A stretch of 64,000 nt of DNA from Massilia violaceinigra (GTDB lineage Bacteria; Pseudomonadota; Gammaproteobacteria; Burkholderiales; Burkholderiaceae_D): the NCBI RefSeq assembly GCF_002752675.1, contig NZ_CP024608.1, positions 434,001 through 498,000 of the forward strand, read 5' to 3'. Of the stretch, positions 49,992 through 59,124 are shown piece by piece; positions within the stretch are counted from its first letter, which is position 1, and each line of letters opens with the position of its first letter. Under the pieces are notes generated by a model. The model searched no databases. It was not told where the DNA came from and saw only the letters and a list, made by a program, of their open reading frames with translations. The position numbers and the translations under genes were made by a program.

Positions 49992-51449
49992 TCACTGAAG
50001 TTTGACCTTCCAGTTATCCTGCACGCACTTCACATAATTGTCCGCAATCAGCGCGCTGTAGGGCGTCTGATAACTCACCAGCTGACACTGGTTCTGCCCA
50101 CCCTCATTCCAGTTCTTCTCCCAGTAAATGCTGTACGACGCCGAACTTGACGGCCCGAAGCGCTGCATCGTGGCGCACGATAACTGCTCCGTACCCACAT
50201 TCCAGCCCAGTTCGCCCGCAAACTGCTTGTAGTAGTTGATGCGGTTCTGCGCCGCCGCCTTTTCCGTCCCCTGGCCGCACTCGGCGTTGATGATCATGAT
50301 CGTCGTGGCGAAATTGTTCCCAGCCCCCGCCGCGCGGTCGGCCGCATTCGGTACCCACGTTCCATCGATCACATGCAGCATCGATGGCTTGGGCGGCTGC
50401 GGATAGACGAAGAAAAACGTCGCCGATGCCAGGTTGAGCCACGTCGACGCCACCCGGTCCGGATCGCGCAGCAGTACCGATTGGTCGCCCTTGAACATGA
50501 TCTGCGAGAACGGCCCGTAGTTGTAGTTGTACGACAGCTGCTTGGCTCCGCGTCCGAAATACTTCTTGAAGCTGCCGTCCGCATTTTTCCCACAGGTCCA
50601 GACCGAATTGAACACGGGATCGGCGCACTCGGCGTTGTAGCCGCAGCCGGCGCCGGTTTCATCGCAGCCCAGCTCGCGCAGGTACTTCAAGCCCTGGCGC
50701 CACTCGGGAATCGTGCTGCTCGCGTTGTGCTCGCCCGTTTCTTGCGCGAAGTGCGCGAACATGGTGGACAGTACATGTCGGCAGATGCCGTCGGCATCGC
50801 GCCCGTCGCTGTAGTCGTCGCACAAGGCTGGAAACTTGGCCACCGCCTGCAGGAAACGCTGGTAGGTATAGCTCGGCTCGCGCACCGCGAAGAAATGATC
50901 CCACTTGGTTGCCGGCAGCAGGCGTTCGACACGCTTCACGTTGATCGGATTGGCGCTGCGTCCCGGCACCACCTGCTCGACACCGGCGTTGTCCAGCGTG
51001 CGGATCGATGCTTTGATGCTGCGGAAGAACGCATTGTCGGTCAGCTGCGCTTCGCGCGTCTCGGCCTGCGCCTTCGTCGGAACGCCACCCGGTGTCGGGG
51101 TAGGAGTTGGCGTAGGAGTCGGTGTAGGTGTCGGCGTAGGTGTCGGAGTCGGAGTCGGCGTCGGCGTCGGCGTCCCCGCACTCAATTCCCACGGCCCCCA
51201 CTGTTCCGCTCCCGGCACATTACCTTGCGTCCACCATTTGGCCTTGTACACCTTGCCCTGATGACTCGCGCACATTCCCACGGTGAACACCGCGCTGGCG
51301 CTCCACACCGGACAGGTGGCGCTTGCCTTGACCATCGAACGCGTCGCGCTTTCCGACCCTGTGGATTCGCCGCCACCGCTGCTGCCGCCACACCCGGCCA
51401 GCATTCCCGCCAGCAGTCCTGCTGCCAGCATCGATAATTGTTGTTTCAT
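49992..51449 (-). CDS. GH19 chitinase lipoprotein with chitin-binding domain
   Basis: This 485-residue protein is a predicted lipoprotein (lipobox LAGC near residue 19). It continues with a type 3 chitin-binding module (CBM5/12-like, AKWWTQGNVPGAEQWGPW near residue 75), a Thr-Pro repeat linker (DNA 51091-51175), and a C-terminal GH19 catalytic domain. The catalytic Glu is in FAHFAQETGEHN near residue 235, with the second signature YFGRGAKQLSYNYNYG near residue 300. It should cleave chitin by the inverting mechanism at the cell surface. ATG 51449 places the signal at the N-terminus. Confidence 0.92.
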   Translation of the reverse strand: MKQQLSMLAAGLLAGMLAGCGGSSGGGESTGSESATRSMVKASATCPVWSASAVFTVGMCASHQGKVYKAKWWTQGNVPGAEQWGPWELSAGTPTPTPTPTPTPTPTPTPTPTPTPTPTPGGVPTKAQAETREAQLTDNAFFRSIKASIRTLDNAGVEQVVPGRSANPINVKRVERLLPATKWDHFFAVREPSYTYQRFLQAVAKFPALCDDYSDGRDADGICRHVLSTMFAHFAQETGEHNASSTIPEWRQGLKYLRELGCDETGAGCGYNAECADPVFNSVWTCGKNADGSFKKYFGRGAKQLSYNYNYGPFSQIMFKGDQSVLLRDPDRVASTWLNLASATFFFVYPQPPKPSMLHVIDGTWVPNAADRAAGAGNNFATTIMIINAECGQGTEKAAAQNRINYYKQFAGELGWNVGTEQLSCATMQRFGPSSSASYSIYWEKNWNEGGQNQCQLVSYQTPYSALIADNYVKCVQDNWKVKLQ

Positions 51450-51480
51450 ATTCTTATTCCAGAAAAAGGATAAAAGGCAG

Positions 51481-51515
51481 AAAAAACCCGGCAACGCGCG
51501 CTGGCGTTCCCGGGT
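51481..51515 (-). terminator. Intrinsic terminator of the large GH18 chitinase gene
   Basis: On the minus strand ACCCGG and CCGGGT, then AACGC and GCGTT past a single G-G mismatch, form a stem around CAGCGC, followed by six T. It begins 27 bp beyond the gene's stop. Confidence 0.82.
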
Positions 51516-51542
51516 CCTTTGCCTTGAAAGATCAGGCGATGC

Positions 51543-53927
51543 TTACGGCAGCGCGACCGGCAGTTCCGGATACTCGTCGGCCAGCGCATAGCGCTTGCCG
51601 CCGACCGTGATCACGTATGCCGATGGTCCCGAAATCGGCAGCTGATAGTTGAGCGTCAGCGACACCGATGCGCCCGGCGCCAGCGCTTGCCATGCCGGAA
51701 TCGTGAACTGCGCGCGGTTGAAGTTCGCCTTGAAGCCGCCGATATTGTTCGGCCCGTTGTACCCGGCCGCAATCACTTTCAGTCCATACCCCGACTGGTC
51801 GCTCATATTGGCCGGTGCCGCCACCGGATACGAGAACTCCACCACGCTGCCGCCCGGAATGGTGGTGGCCGACTTGTTGGTCACCGTCATCACCGGGTTG
51901 ATCGGGAAGTTGCTGTCGCCCATCTTCCAGCCACCCAGCTCGATGCTCACCTTGGCGCTGCTGGCAGGCATGGCGGTCTCGGCGCGCTTGTTGCCGTACG
52001 GCCCCGCCGCCTTGAAGGTGTTGAAGGTGTTGGTGGTCAGGGTGTTGCCCATGACGTACTGGCCCTTGCCGCCGTTCTTGCTGGCATCCCACGCGTAATC
52101 GCCCGCCATCTCCCAGATCATGATGCCGCCGACGTTGTTGTCGACGATGTAGCGTGCCTTGGCATCCATCGATTGCGCCGTCTCGGTCGAGAGGAACACT
52201 TTCGTGGTCGGATTCCACAGCCACGGCGCCGCCATGGTCGCGCTGTAGTTCGGCTGGTAGGTGCCGCGCAGCGTCTTGTCGGTCACCTTGTAGGCGTCCA
52301 GGTAATCCGGCAGGATCGCTTTTTCCAGGTTCAGTGCGTGCCACAGCGGATTGCCGCCGCCGGGGATCGGCTTGCCGTTGACATCGAGGTCGTGCCACAG
52401 GTTGTCGATGCCGACCGCGCCTTCGCCGCAGGTTTTGACGCCGGCGCAGGTCACGGTCGAGCTGACCAGGGCGGTGGTGCCCCACAGGCCGTTGGTGCCG
52501 CCGTTCACGTTCTTCCAGCCACGCGTGTAGTACGGCACGCCCAGGTTGATGCGCCCGGCTTGCAGCGCGCCGCGGTAGTAGCGGTAGGACCAGTCGACGT
52601 TCAGGTAGCCGATGTTGGCGAACTGGTAGGCGTTGCCGGCGCGCAGTTCGGCGTCGTTGCCGTCATCGAACAGGGGCGCGTTGGGACCGACGTACTGGTT
52701 CCAGCCGCCGTGCAGGTCGTAGCTCATCAGGCTGGCATAGTCGAGATACTTCAGGCCCGACAGGTTTTCTTCGCCGCGCAGAACCCAAGCCGAAGCGGAG
52801 CCGGCGATGGTCAGCAGGTAGTACTTCTTGTCGGCCACCGCTGCCGTGTCGAGCTTGGTACGCACGCGTTCCAGCAGCACGTTGTAGCTCTTCATCAGCC
52901 CGGCGAGGCGTGGTTTCGACATGCCGAAATCGAGCGGGTTGCCGGCCTCGTTGTTGGTGGTCGGGTGCTCGTAGTCGATGTCGATGCCGTCGAAGAAACG
53001 GTACTGGCGCAGGAACGCCACCATCGAGTCGGCCAGGGTGTCGATGCCGGCGCTGTTGAGCGAGCCGTCGGCGTTGGTGGTGGCCGTGTAGAAGCCGCCG
53101 CTGCCCGCCCAGCCGCCAACCGACAGCATGATCTTCACGCCGTGATGCTTGCGCTTGTATTGCGCCAGCAGGTTGAAGTGGCCTTTGTAAGGTAGGGACG
53201 GGTCCATCGCGGCGGCCGGGTTGTCGGGCCAGGTCAGGCCGGTGTCCGGATTGGTCGGCCCGCTGCCGAGCAGCAGCTTGGACGTGGCGGGGTCGACCGC
53301 GGCGAAGGCGTAGTTCACATGGGTGATCTTGTCCCACGGGATGTTGTTGACAAGGTAGGAAGGTGTGCCATCCTTGCCCGTGCGCCAACTGGTGAAGTAG
53401 CCGACGATGCGCCGGTTCAGCCCGTGCGCGAGCACTTCGCGGCCATTGGCGTCGTACACGCCGCAGTACGGCACGTTCGTGACCTTGGAGGTCAGGCCGT
53501 CAGGGCGGCAGGCGACCGGGGTTGGCGTCGGTGTCGGTGTTGGCGTCGGAGTCGGAGTCGGAGTCGGAGTCGGAGTCGGAGTCGGAGTAGGCGTCGGTGT
53601 TGGTGTCGGCGTCGGCGTTGGAGTCGGAGTCGGCGTTGGTGTTGGGGTAGGCGTCGGTGTCGTCGACAGCGCCCACGGTCCCCATTCCTCGGCGCCGGGC
53701 ACGTTGTTCTGTGTCCACCACTTCGCCGTGTAAGTTTTACCCAGGTGGCTGACGCAGGCGCCAGCCGTGTACACCTGGGTGGCGGACCATGCGCTGCACA
53801 CCACCACTTGGGCCAGCTGGCGCTTCGATTCGTTGCCCTGGCCTTGAGCGGCGTCAGGACCGCTGGCGCCTCCGCAGGCTACCAGGGCGCTGCCGAGAAG
53901 GGCGCCCATCAAACGATTGATAGTCAT
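51543..53927 (-). CDS. GH18 chitinase lipoprotein with chitin-binding and C-terminal domains
   Basis: This 794-residue predicted lipoprotein (lipobox region ALVACGG near residue 18) has a type 3 chitin-binding module (AKWWTQNNVPGAEEWGPW near residue 70). A very long Thr-Pro linker follows, then a GH18 catalytic domain with DGIDIDYE near residue 313 (pattern DxxDxDxE, the last Glu catalytic), and a C-terminal ~150-residue chitinase C-type domain (from about residue 640). It hydrolyses chitin with retention. The linker DNA contains seven perfect copies of a 6-bp unit. GGAGA precedes the ATG. Confidence 0.93.
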   Translation of the reverse strand: MTINRLMGALLGSALVACGGASGPDAAQGQGNESKRQLAQVVVCSAWSATQVYTAGACVSHLGKTYTAKWWTQNNVPGAEEWGPWALSTTPTPTPTPTPTPTPTPTPTPTPTPTPTPTPTPTPTPTPTPTPTPTPTPVACRPDGLTSKVTNVPYCGVYDANGREVLAHGLNRRIVGYFTSWRTGKDGTPSYLVNNIPWDKITHVNYAFAAVDPATSKLLLGSGPTNPDTGLTWPDNPAAAMDPSLPYKGHFNLLAQYKRKHHGVKIMLSVGGWAGSGGFYTATTNADGSLNSAGIDTLADSMVAFLRQYRFFDGIDIDYEHPTTNNEAGNPLDFGMSKPRLAGLMKSYNVLLERVRTKLDTAAVADKKYYLLTIAGSASAWVLRGEENLSGLKYLDYASLMSYDLHGGWNQYVGPNAPLFDDGNDAELRAGNAYQFANIGYLNVDWSYRYYRGALQAGRINLGVPYYTRGWKNVNGGTNGLWGTTALVSSTVTCAGVKTCGEGAVGIDNLWHDLDVNGKPIPGGGNPLWHALNLEKAILPDYLDAYKVTDKTLRGTYQPNYSATMAAPWLWNPTTKVFLSTETAQSMDAKARYIVDNNVGGIMIWEMAGDYAWDASKNGGKGQYVMGNTLTTNTFNTFKAAGPYGNKRAETAMPASSAKVSIELGGWKMGDSNFPINPVMTVTNKSATTIPGGSVVEFSYPVAAPANMSDQSGYGLKVIAAGYNGPNNIGGFKANFNRAQFTIPAWQALAPGASVSLTLNYQLPISGPSAYVITVGGKRYALADEYPELPVALP
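53518..53662. repeat. Low-complexity linker repeat with perfect (GTCGGA)7
   Basis: This 145-bp stretch encodes the Thr-Pro linker of the large GH18 chitinase (minus strand). At 53545-53586 the hexamer GTCGGA is repeated seven times without change; the rest is degenerate (GTCGGT, GTTGGC, GTAGGC). The two other chitinases have shorter versions at 51091-51175 and 56363-56457. Confidence 0.85.
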
Positions 53928-53960
53928 TCTTATTATCTCCGTTATTCATTGTGTTCCCCC

Positions 53961-54986
53961 TCAGAAATCGTGATTGGGGGGATAGTTACTGTAGAAGTCG
54001 TTCGGCCATCGGAAATTGGTCGCCGACAGCGTCACCGAAATATCGAGCCCTTCCACGTAGTGCCACCAGCCGACCGGCAGGAACAGGATCTCGCCCGGTT
54101 CCAGCACGCATTCGAGGACCTGCACCTCGGCCATGGCGGGAAAGCGCGCCAGGTCGATATTGCGGGCGTCCACCTCGGTGAAGCAGTGCCGGTGGTTGTA
54201 AACCCTTGGCGTGTCGCACGGCGCCATCAGCTTGATCTTCTTGCGTCCGATGATCTGGGCCATGAAGTTATTGGTCAGGTCGTGGTGGAACGGGGTGACC
54301 GTGCCAGCCGGGCCGAACCAGAAGAAGCCGCGCCGCGCAGGATCGTCGGTCAGGTACTCGGGCAGGGTGCCTACGTCGTCGAACAATTCCTTCAACGCTT
54401 CGCGGTTGAGCGAATCGTTGTTGGCGGTCATGTAGAAGTCATTGGTGCGCCCGCTGGTGCGGACCATTTCCACATACTCGCCGAAAGGCATCTTGCGCTT
54501 GTGGGCAATGCTGTTGAGCTCATATTGCGGATCGGCTTCGCGTCCGAACTGCACCTCGACCACGCGCTCGCCGAAGCGCTGCGCAAAATACTCGAGATTC
54601 CATTTCTGGCGTGCCGGGAAATGCTCCAGCATGCCGGTGATGATCACCGGCCTGTTGGTGCGGTAATACTCTTGCACGAAGTCCTCGCCGGAGAGCCGCT
54701 CTCGTCGTTCAATCCCCTCGTCGTACAGCTGGTTCAATTGCGACTGGATGGCCAGCACCCAGTCGCGCTTGTTGACCCGATTGGCCAGCCTGCGCGCAGC
54801 CTGCAGATACGGGCTGCGCAGTGCCGCGTCGATTTCGGTCCGGGCATGCGCCGGGGACACGTTCGATTTGACCAGGATGGAGGCAATCGCCTCGGGCGAG
54901 GTGCCCAGCATCAGGTTTTCGCCGATCCAGCGGCGCCAGTCGTCGTTGACCTGCATGGTCGGCTGTACGTTCGATTGAATTTTCAA
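53961..54986 (-). CDS. Cupin-like (JmjC-type) protein
   Basis: This ~341-residue protein has a C-terminal cupin_8/JmjC-like domain. The 2-His-1-carboxylate iron site is visible as FHHD near residue 240, with the distal His in GWWHYVEG near residue 315. The family includes 2-oxoglutarate-dependent hydroxylases of proteins or peptides. The N-terminal ~110 residues are helical. A TTG start at 54986 (KIQSNVQPTMQ) is preferred because GGAGA lies 7 nt upstream; an ATG at 55013 has no ribosome site. It lies between two chitinase genes on the same strand. Confidence 0.82.
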   Translation of the reverse strand: MKIQSNVQPTMQVNDDWRRWIGENLMLGTSPEAIASILVKSNVSPAHARTEIDAALRSPYLQAARRLANRVNKRDWVLAIQSQLNQLYDEGIERRERLSGEDFVQEYYRTNRPVIITGMLEHFPARQKWNLEYFAQRFGERVVEVQFGREADPQYELNSIAHKRKMPFGEYVEMVRTSGRTNDFYMTANNDSLNREALKELFDDVGTLPEYLTDDPARRGFFWFGPAGTVTPFHHDLTNNFMAQIIGRKKIKLMAPCDTPRVYNHRHCFTEVDARNIDLARFPAMAEVQVLECVLEPGEILFLPVGWWHYVEGLDISVTLSATNFRWPNDFYSNYPPNHDF

Positions 54987-55061
54987 GAGGTTTCTCCAGG
55001 AGGTTGCGGGCATGGAGATACCGGCCGCCGTTGATGGCAGCCGGCACCTCCGCTTAGCCGC

Positions 55062-56729
55062 TTAGCGGCCCTTCCATACTGCGCTGGTCAGGGCACCGTT
55101 GGCATCGCCGTCGAGTTCCCAGGAGAACGCGCCACGCAGGCCCTGATCGCGCACATATTGCATCTTCACGCCGATGGTGGCCGGATCGTCATAGCTCCAC
55201 CATTCGCTGTTGGTCGTCAGCAGGTACAACTGCTTGGTCACAGGATGAGTCCAGCGGGTGCCGGCCTTGTTCACGAGAACCTTGTAGTCGTCGATGCCGG
55301 CTTCGTACTGACCGGCTGCCGGACCGGTCGCTGCCTGGTACAAACCGTCGCCGCGCGGGCCGGGGCTCACGCCTTTCCAGCCACGGCCGTAGAACGGCAC
55401 GCCCAGCAGGATTTTGTTTTTCGGCATGCCGGCTGCGATCAGCGTCTTGATCGCGTCGTCGGTGTTGTACTTGGTCAGATTGCCGGTCGCCGGGTCAGCG
55501 GGATCGCGGTACAGCGGCGCGTGGAAATTGGTGGTGTTTTCCCATCCGCCGTGGAAGTCGTACGTCATCACGTTGACCCAGTCCATGTATTGACTATACA
55601 GCGCAGGTTCAGTCTGGGCAATCTTCTCGCCGCCGGCGCCGATGGCGGCCGTCAGTGGATAGCGTTTGCCGTCGATCTTGCCTTGCGCGTCGAGCTGGGC
55701 CCGGAACTCGGCCATCAGCAAGGTAAAGTTGCGCTTGTCGTTGACCGTGTCGACCGTGTTGTACGACTGGCCGCCACCGCCCGGGTATTCCCAGTCGATA
55801 TCGATACCGTCGAACACGCCCTTGGCCGCGCCCGGACCGCCGCGTCCATCCTGCACCGGCAAGTCACCCGCGATGAATTGCTTGATGCACGACCTGGCCA
55901 GCTGCTTGCGCAGCGCGTCGGTCTTGGCAGCGGCCGAGAAGTAGCGCGACCAGCTCCAGCCGCCCAGCGAAATGAATACTTTCAGGTTCGGATGGGCCTG
56001 TTTCAGCAATTTGAGCTGGGCGAAGTTGCCGGTCAGCTTGGCATCCCATGGGATGACCTTGCCGTCGACGGTGCGCGCAGGGGAACGCTGGTAATCGGCG
56101 TAGGCGTCGCCACCGGTGCCGGCGTCGGCTGGCGGCGGCGTGGTGTTGCCGGTTTCAGCCTTGGTCACCATGTCGCACTCGTAGCCGCCGTTTTTGGCAT
56201 ACACGTTGCCGAAGGCGTAGTTGATGAAGGTGAGCTGGTCGGCCACGCTGGTCGGCACGCCGTTCACTGGTGTCTTGGTGGTATGGATGTCGGCCACTTC
56301 GTAGCTGCGGCCGTACACGCCCCACTGCGCGAAGTAGGAACCGATTTCACGTCCGCCGACCGGGGTTGGTGTTGGCGTCGGTGGCGTTGGTGTCGGCGGC
56401 GTTGGCGTTGGCGGGGTCGGCGTCGGGGTCGGCGGGGTTGGCGTCGGCGTTGGGGTATCGGTCGTCAGTTCCCATGGGCCCCACTGTTCGGTGCCCGGGA
56501 TATTGTTTTGCGTCCACCACTTGGCTTTGTACACCTTGCCTTGGTAGACCGCGCAATTACCGACGGTGTAGATCGTGGCTGCATTCCAGTCGGCGCAGGC
56601 GACGACGGCAGCTGCCGTTTTGGTCATGCTGCCCTGAATGTCGGATTTATCGCCGCCGCTACCGCCGCATGCGGCGAGCATGCCGCCCATGAGGGCGATC
56701 AGCAGGCCGCTCTTTGTGTTGTATTCCAT
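55062..56729 (-). CDS. GH18 chitinase lipoprotein with chitin-binding domain
   Basis: This 555-residue predicted lipoprotein (MLAACGG near residue 20) has a type 3 chitin-binding module (AKWWTQNNIPGTEQWGPW near residue 70), a Thr-Pro linker, and a GH18 domain whose catalytic motif FDGIDIDWEYPG lies near residue 305. The catalytic domain differs from that of the larger GH18 gene (for example KVFISLGGWSWSRYF) and resembles ChiA/ChiD-type enzymes. AAGGAG lies 5 nt before the ATG. Together with the other two chitinases it would give complementary chitin attack. Confidence 0.93.
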   Translation of the reverse strand: MEYNTKSGLLIALMGGMLAACGGSGGDKSDIQGSMTKTAAAVVACADWNAATIYTVGNCAVYQGKVYKAKWWTQNNIPGTEQWGPWELTTDTPTPTPTPPTPTPTPPTPTPPTPTPPTPTPTPVGGREIGSYFAQWGVYGRSYEVADIHTTKTPVNGVPTSVADQLTFINYAFGNVYAKNGGYECDMVTKAETGNTTPPPADAGTGGDAYADYQRSPARTVDGKVIPWDAKLTGNFAQLKLLKQAHPNLKVFISLGGWSWSRYFSAAAKTDALRKQLARSCIKQFIAGDLPVQDGRGGPGAAKGVFDGIDIDWEYPGGGGQSYNTVDTVNDKRNFTLLMAEFRAQLDAQGKIDGKRYPLTAAIGAGGEKIAQTEPALYSQYMDWVNVMTYDFHGGWENTTNFHAPLYRDPADPATGNLTKYNTDDAIKTLIAAGMPKNKILLGVPFYGRGWKGVSPGPRGDGLYQAATGPAAGQYEAGIDDYKVLVNKAGTRWTHPVTKQLYLLTTNSEWWSYDDPATIGVKMQYVRDQGLRGAFSWELDGDANGALTSAVWKGR

Positions 56730-57104
56730 GTTGTCTCCTTGGTCGATGTGGTGTCCGTTTTACGATCAGTTGCAATCGGAACTACGCCGATCAATCGGAA
56801 AAACGGTGAGCCAGAGTGAGCCTCGGAGAATTGGTAGTCAAGTGGTTTTATGCGGTTAACTAAAATGAAATACCAGTTAGATTTGCGAAATAATGTCTCA
56901 TCTAAGCAAGGTATGCCTTTATCGAGCATGCATATACGGGAAACGAATTGTTAAATGGTGAGGCGGAGAAAGGCGGGATATCAGAGAGATATCAAATTGT
57001 ACACGATGCTGGTAGTACCGCTTTAGTACCCGTTTGGATTGGTATTAACGGCGCCGCGAGCGGTCGCGGCGCTTTTCTGGTGAGCGTCACGGTTTTGTGG
57101 AAAA
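56730..57104. other. Intergenic region upstream of the GH18 gene and beyond hpt
   Basis: No gene is supported in this 375-bp, relatively AT-rich gap. It holds a direct repeat of the near-palindrome GATATCA (56977-56983 and 56988-56994). It also holds a strong hairpin GCGCCGCGA/TCGCGGCGC (57051-57072) followed by TTTT on the plus strand; on the minus strand, where hpt ends 33 bp earlier, the sequence after the stem is CGTTAAT, a poor U-tract. The hairpin may still serve hpt. Confidence 0.5.
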
Positions 57105-57686
57105 TCACCGAGGCTTGAGGTCTTCCGGACGTATTGCCCACAGCCCAGGCAAGTTGCGCCAGTACCCATACACATCCATGCCAAAACCGACCACAAACTT
57201 GTCGGGAATGGAGAGGCCGACGATATCGGCTTTGATGGGTTTGCTGCGTTTCAGGGCCTTGTCGGCGAACACGGTGATGACGACCTCGGCCGCGCCCATG
57301 TCGAGCAGGCGCTGCTTTACCTGGGCCAGGGTTTCGCCCTCGTCGAGGATATCGTCGAGCACGATGATGATGCGTCCGGCAACGCTCGGTCGCGGGATAA
57401 CTTTCCACACGACATTGCCGCCCTGATCGTCGTCGCCGTAGCGGCTGACGTGGATATAGTCGAATTCGAGGGGGAAGCGCAATTGCGGGAGGAGGCTGCC
57501 GGTAAACACCACCGCGCCGCCCATCACGCCGAGCACGAGGGGGAAGGCGGCGTTGTCGGGCTGGTCGAAGCGGCTGTTGAGCTTGTCGGCGACCTGGCGC
57601 ACGGCGGCTTGTACGGCGGCGGCGTCGAAGATTTCCTCCGCATTGTCGAGAAGGGCGCGGGCACGGGCGGTATGAAATTCTTGCAT
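57105..57686 (-). CDS. hpt: Hypoxanthine-guanine phosphoribosyltransferase
   Basis: Hpt salvages hypoxanthine and guanine to IMP and GMP using PRPP. The 193-residue protein has the PRPP-binding motif VLDDILDEGETL near residue 110, GVMGGAVVFTGSLLPQL near residue 53, and the base-binding C-terminal FVVGFGMDVYGYWRNLPG near residue 163. ATG 57686 gives the usual N-terminus. It is separated from the phenylacetate-CoA-ligase-like gene by 160 bp containing REP-like cores, so it is a separate unit. Confidence 0.94.
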   Translation of the reverse strand: MQEFHTARARALLDNAEEIFDAAAVQAAVRQVADKLNSRFDQPDNAAFPLVLGVMGGAVVFTGSLLPQLRFPLEFDYIHVSRYGDDDQGGNVVWKVIPRPSVAGRIIIVLDDILDEGETLAQVKQRLLDMGAAEVVITVFADKALKRSKPIKADIVGLSIPDKFVVGFGMDVYGYWRNLPGLWAIRPEDLKPR

Positions 57687-57793
57687 GGCGATAGGCTCAA
57701 AAAGGACACCAGGCAATTATCCTGCAAAGTGCACTGCACAATGAGTCTAGTTGGATTTGTGCCACAGGAGGGGGGCCCGTATGCCTGCCCTAA

Positions 57794-57823
57794 TCGTCGT
57801 TCCCCCGTTACCTCGTCGTTCCC
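57794..57823. repeat. REP-like core, direct copies
   Basis: TCGTCGTTCCC occurs at 57794-57804 and 57813-57823, between hpt and the next operon. It is a degenerate form of the palindromic element at 14389 and 49900. Confidence 0.6.
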
Positions 57824-57846
57824 GCGCCAAGGCGGCGCCACCAGCC

Positions 57847-59124
57847 TTAACTGTAATCCCGCAAATCCTCAATCACCTTCCCGTCATCAGCCAAGGTCCC
57901 GGGCGACTCGAACCTGACTTCCCCGCGCAGCTTGGTCACCTCGCGAATCGACTCCACAATCGCGGCCGCCTGCTGCGCGTCCGGCGCCGTGGCCACCTCG
58001 CAGTGCAAAGTCATCACATCATTGGCCATCCTGCCGGTCACCACCATCCGCGCCTTCAAGATTCCCGGGTGCCGCCGCACGATATTGTTCACCTGCGACG
58101 GATGCACGAACATCGCGCGCACCTTGGTGGTCTGGTCGGCCCGTCCCAGCCAGCCGCGAATCCGGCTGTTGGTGCGCCCGCAGCGCGACGGCTCCGCGTC
58201 CACCAGCAGCGCCGACATATCTCCCGTCGCAAAGCGGATCAGCGGATAGTCCGTATTAAACAAGGTCACCACGATCTCGCCGATATCGCCAGGCGTCACC
58301 GGTTCTCCGCTCCCTGGCCGCACGATCTCGAGCACCACATCCTCATCGAGCACCATGCCGGGATTGAGCACGCCGCCGGTGGCCGTCTCATACGCCATGC
58401 TGCCGATATCGGCCGACGCATACGTCTGGAACACATGCGGCACGCCATTCTCGCGAAACCACGTACGCAAGGATTCCGGCAGCGCCTCCGCGCCCATCAG
58501 CGCGCGCTGCATGCTGCTGATATCGGCCCCCATCTCGCGCGCTTTTTCGATGATGATGCGCAGGAACGACGGCGTGCCCACGTACGTGTCCGGACGCAGG
58601 TCGGCAATCGCCTGCACCTGCATCTCGGTCTGGCCGGCGCCGGCCGGAATCACCGCGCAGCCGATGCGCGCCGCGCCGCCTTCCACCATGAAGGCGGCGG
58701 GCGTGAAATGATACGAAAAGCAGTTCTGCAGCAGTCCGCCCGCGCGCACGCCGGCCGCGTACATCGGCCGCGCAAAGCGCCACCAGTCCTCGCCGCGCCC
58801 TTCCGGGTCGAAGATTGGCCCTGGCGACACGTACACCCGCGACAGCCCGCCCACCGGCGTTACAGCCAGCCCGCCGAACGGCATCGACGCCTTCTGCAGC
58901 GCCTTCAGATCGGCCTTGCGCGTGATCGGCAGCGATGCCAGCGCGGCGCGGCTGTTGATGGCCGCGCCGTCCACGCCCTCCAGGATGCGCGCCCAGCCCG
59001 GCGCGCTGCGGGCGCGCTCGATCAGTTGCGGCAGGCGCGCCATCAGATCGCGCTCGCGCTCCTGCGGGTCGCGCGTCTCCAGTGCGTCGAGCGTGTCGAG
59101 GATATTGGCGGTGTCCACCTTCAT
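57847..59124 (-). CDS. Phenylacetate-CoA ligase family protein
   Basis: This 425-residue acyl-adenylate-forming enzyme resembles PaaK-type ligases. Recognisable segments are the adenylate region YASADIGSMAYE near residue 238, the PGDIGEIVVTLFN strand near residue 280, and the FATGDMS motif near residue 300. The classical N-terminal Ser/Thr/Gly-rich loop appears as RVYVSPGPIFDPEGRG, which is atypical. Its ATG overlaps the stop of the YjbR gene (ATGA). As part of a branched-chain-type transporter operon it may activate the imported acid; this is inference. Confidence 0.82.
   Translation of the reverse strand: MKVDTANILDTLDALETRDPQERERDLMARLPQLIERARSAPGWARILEGVDGAAINSRAALASLPITRKADLKALQKASMPFGGLAVTPVGGLSRVYVSPGPIFDPEGRGEDWWRFARPMYAAGVRAGGLLQNCFSYHFTPAAFMVEGGAARIGCAVIPAGAGQTEMQVQAIADLRPDTYVGTPSFLRIIIEKAREMGADISSMQRALMGAEALPESLRTWFRENGVPHVFQTYASADIGSMAYETATGGVLNPGMVLDEDVVLEIVRPGSGEPVTPGDIGEIVVTLFNTDYPLIRFATGDMSALLVDAEPSRCGRTNSRIRGWLGRADQTTKVRAMFVHPSQVNNIVRRHPGILKARMVVTGRMANDVMTLHCEVATAPDAQQAAAIVESIREVTKLRGEVRFESPGTLADDGKVIEDLRDYS

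Noticed and set aside
51091..51175. Short repeats that could suggest a CRISPR-like array
   Set aside because: They are in-frame Thr-Pro linker codons of a chitinase, without spacers.
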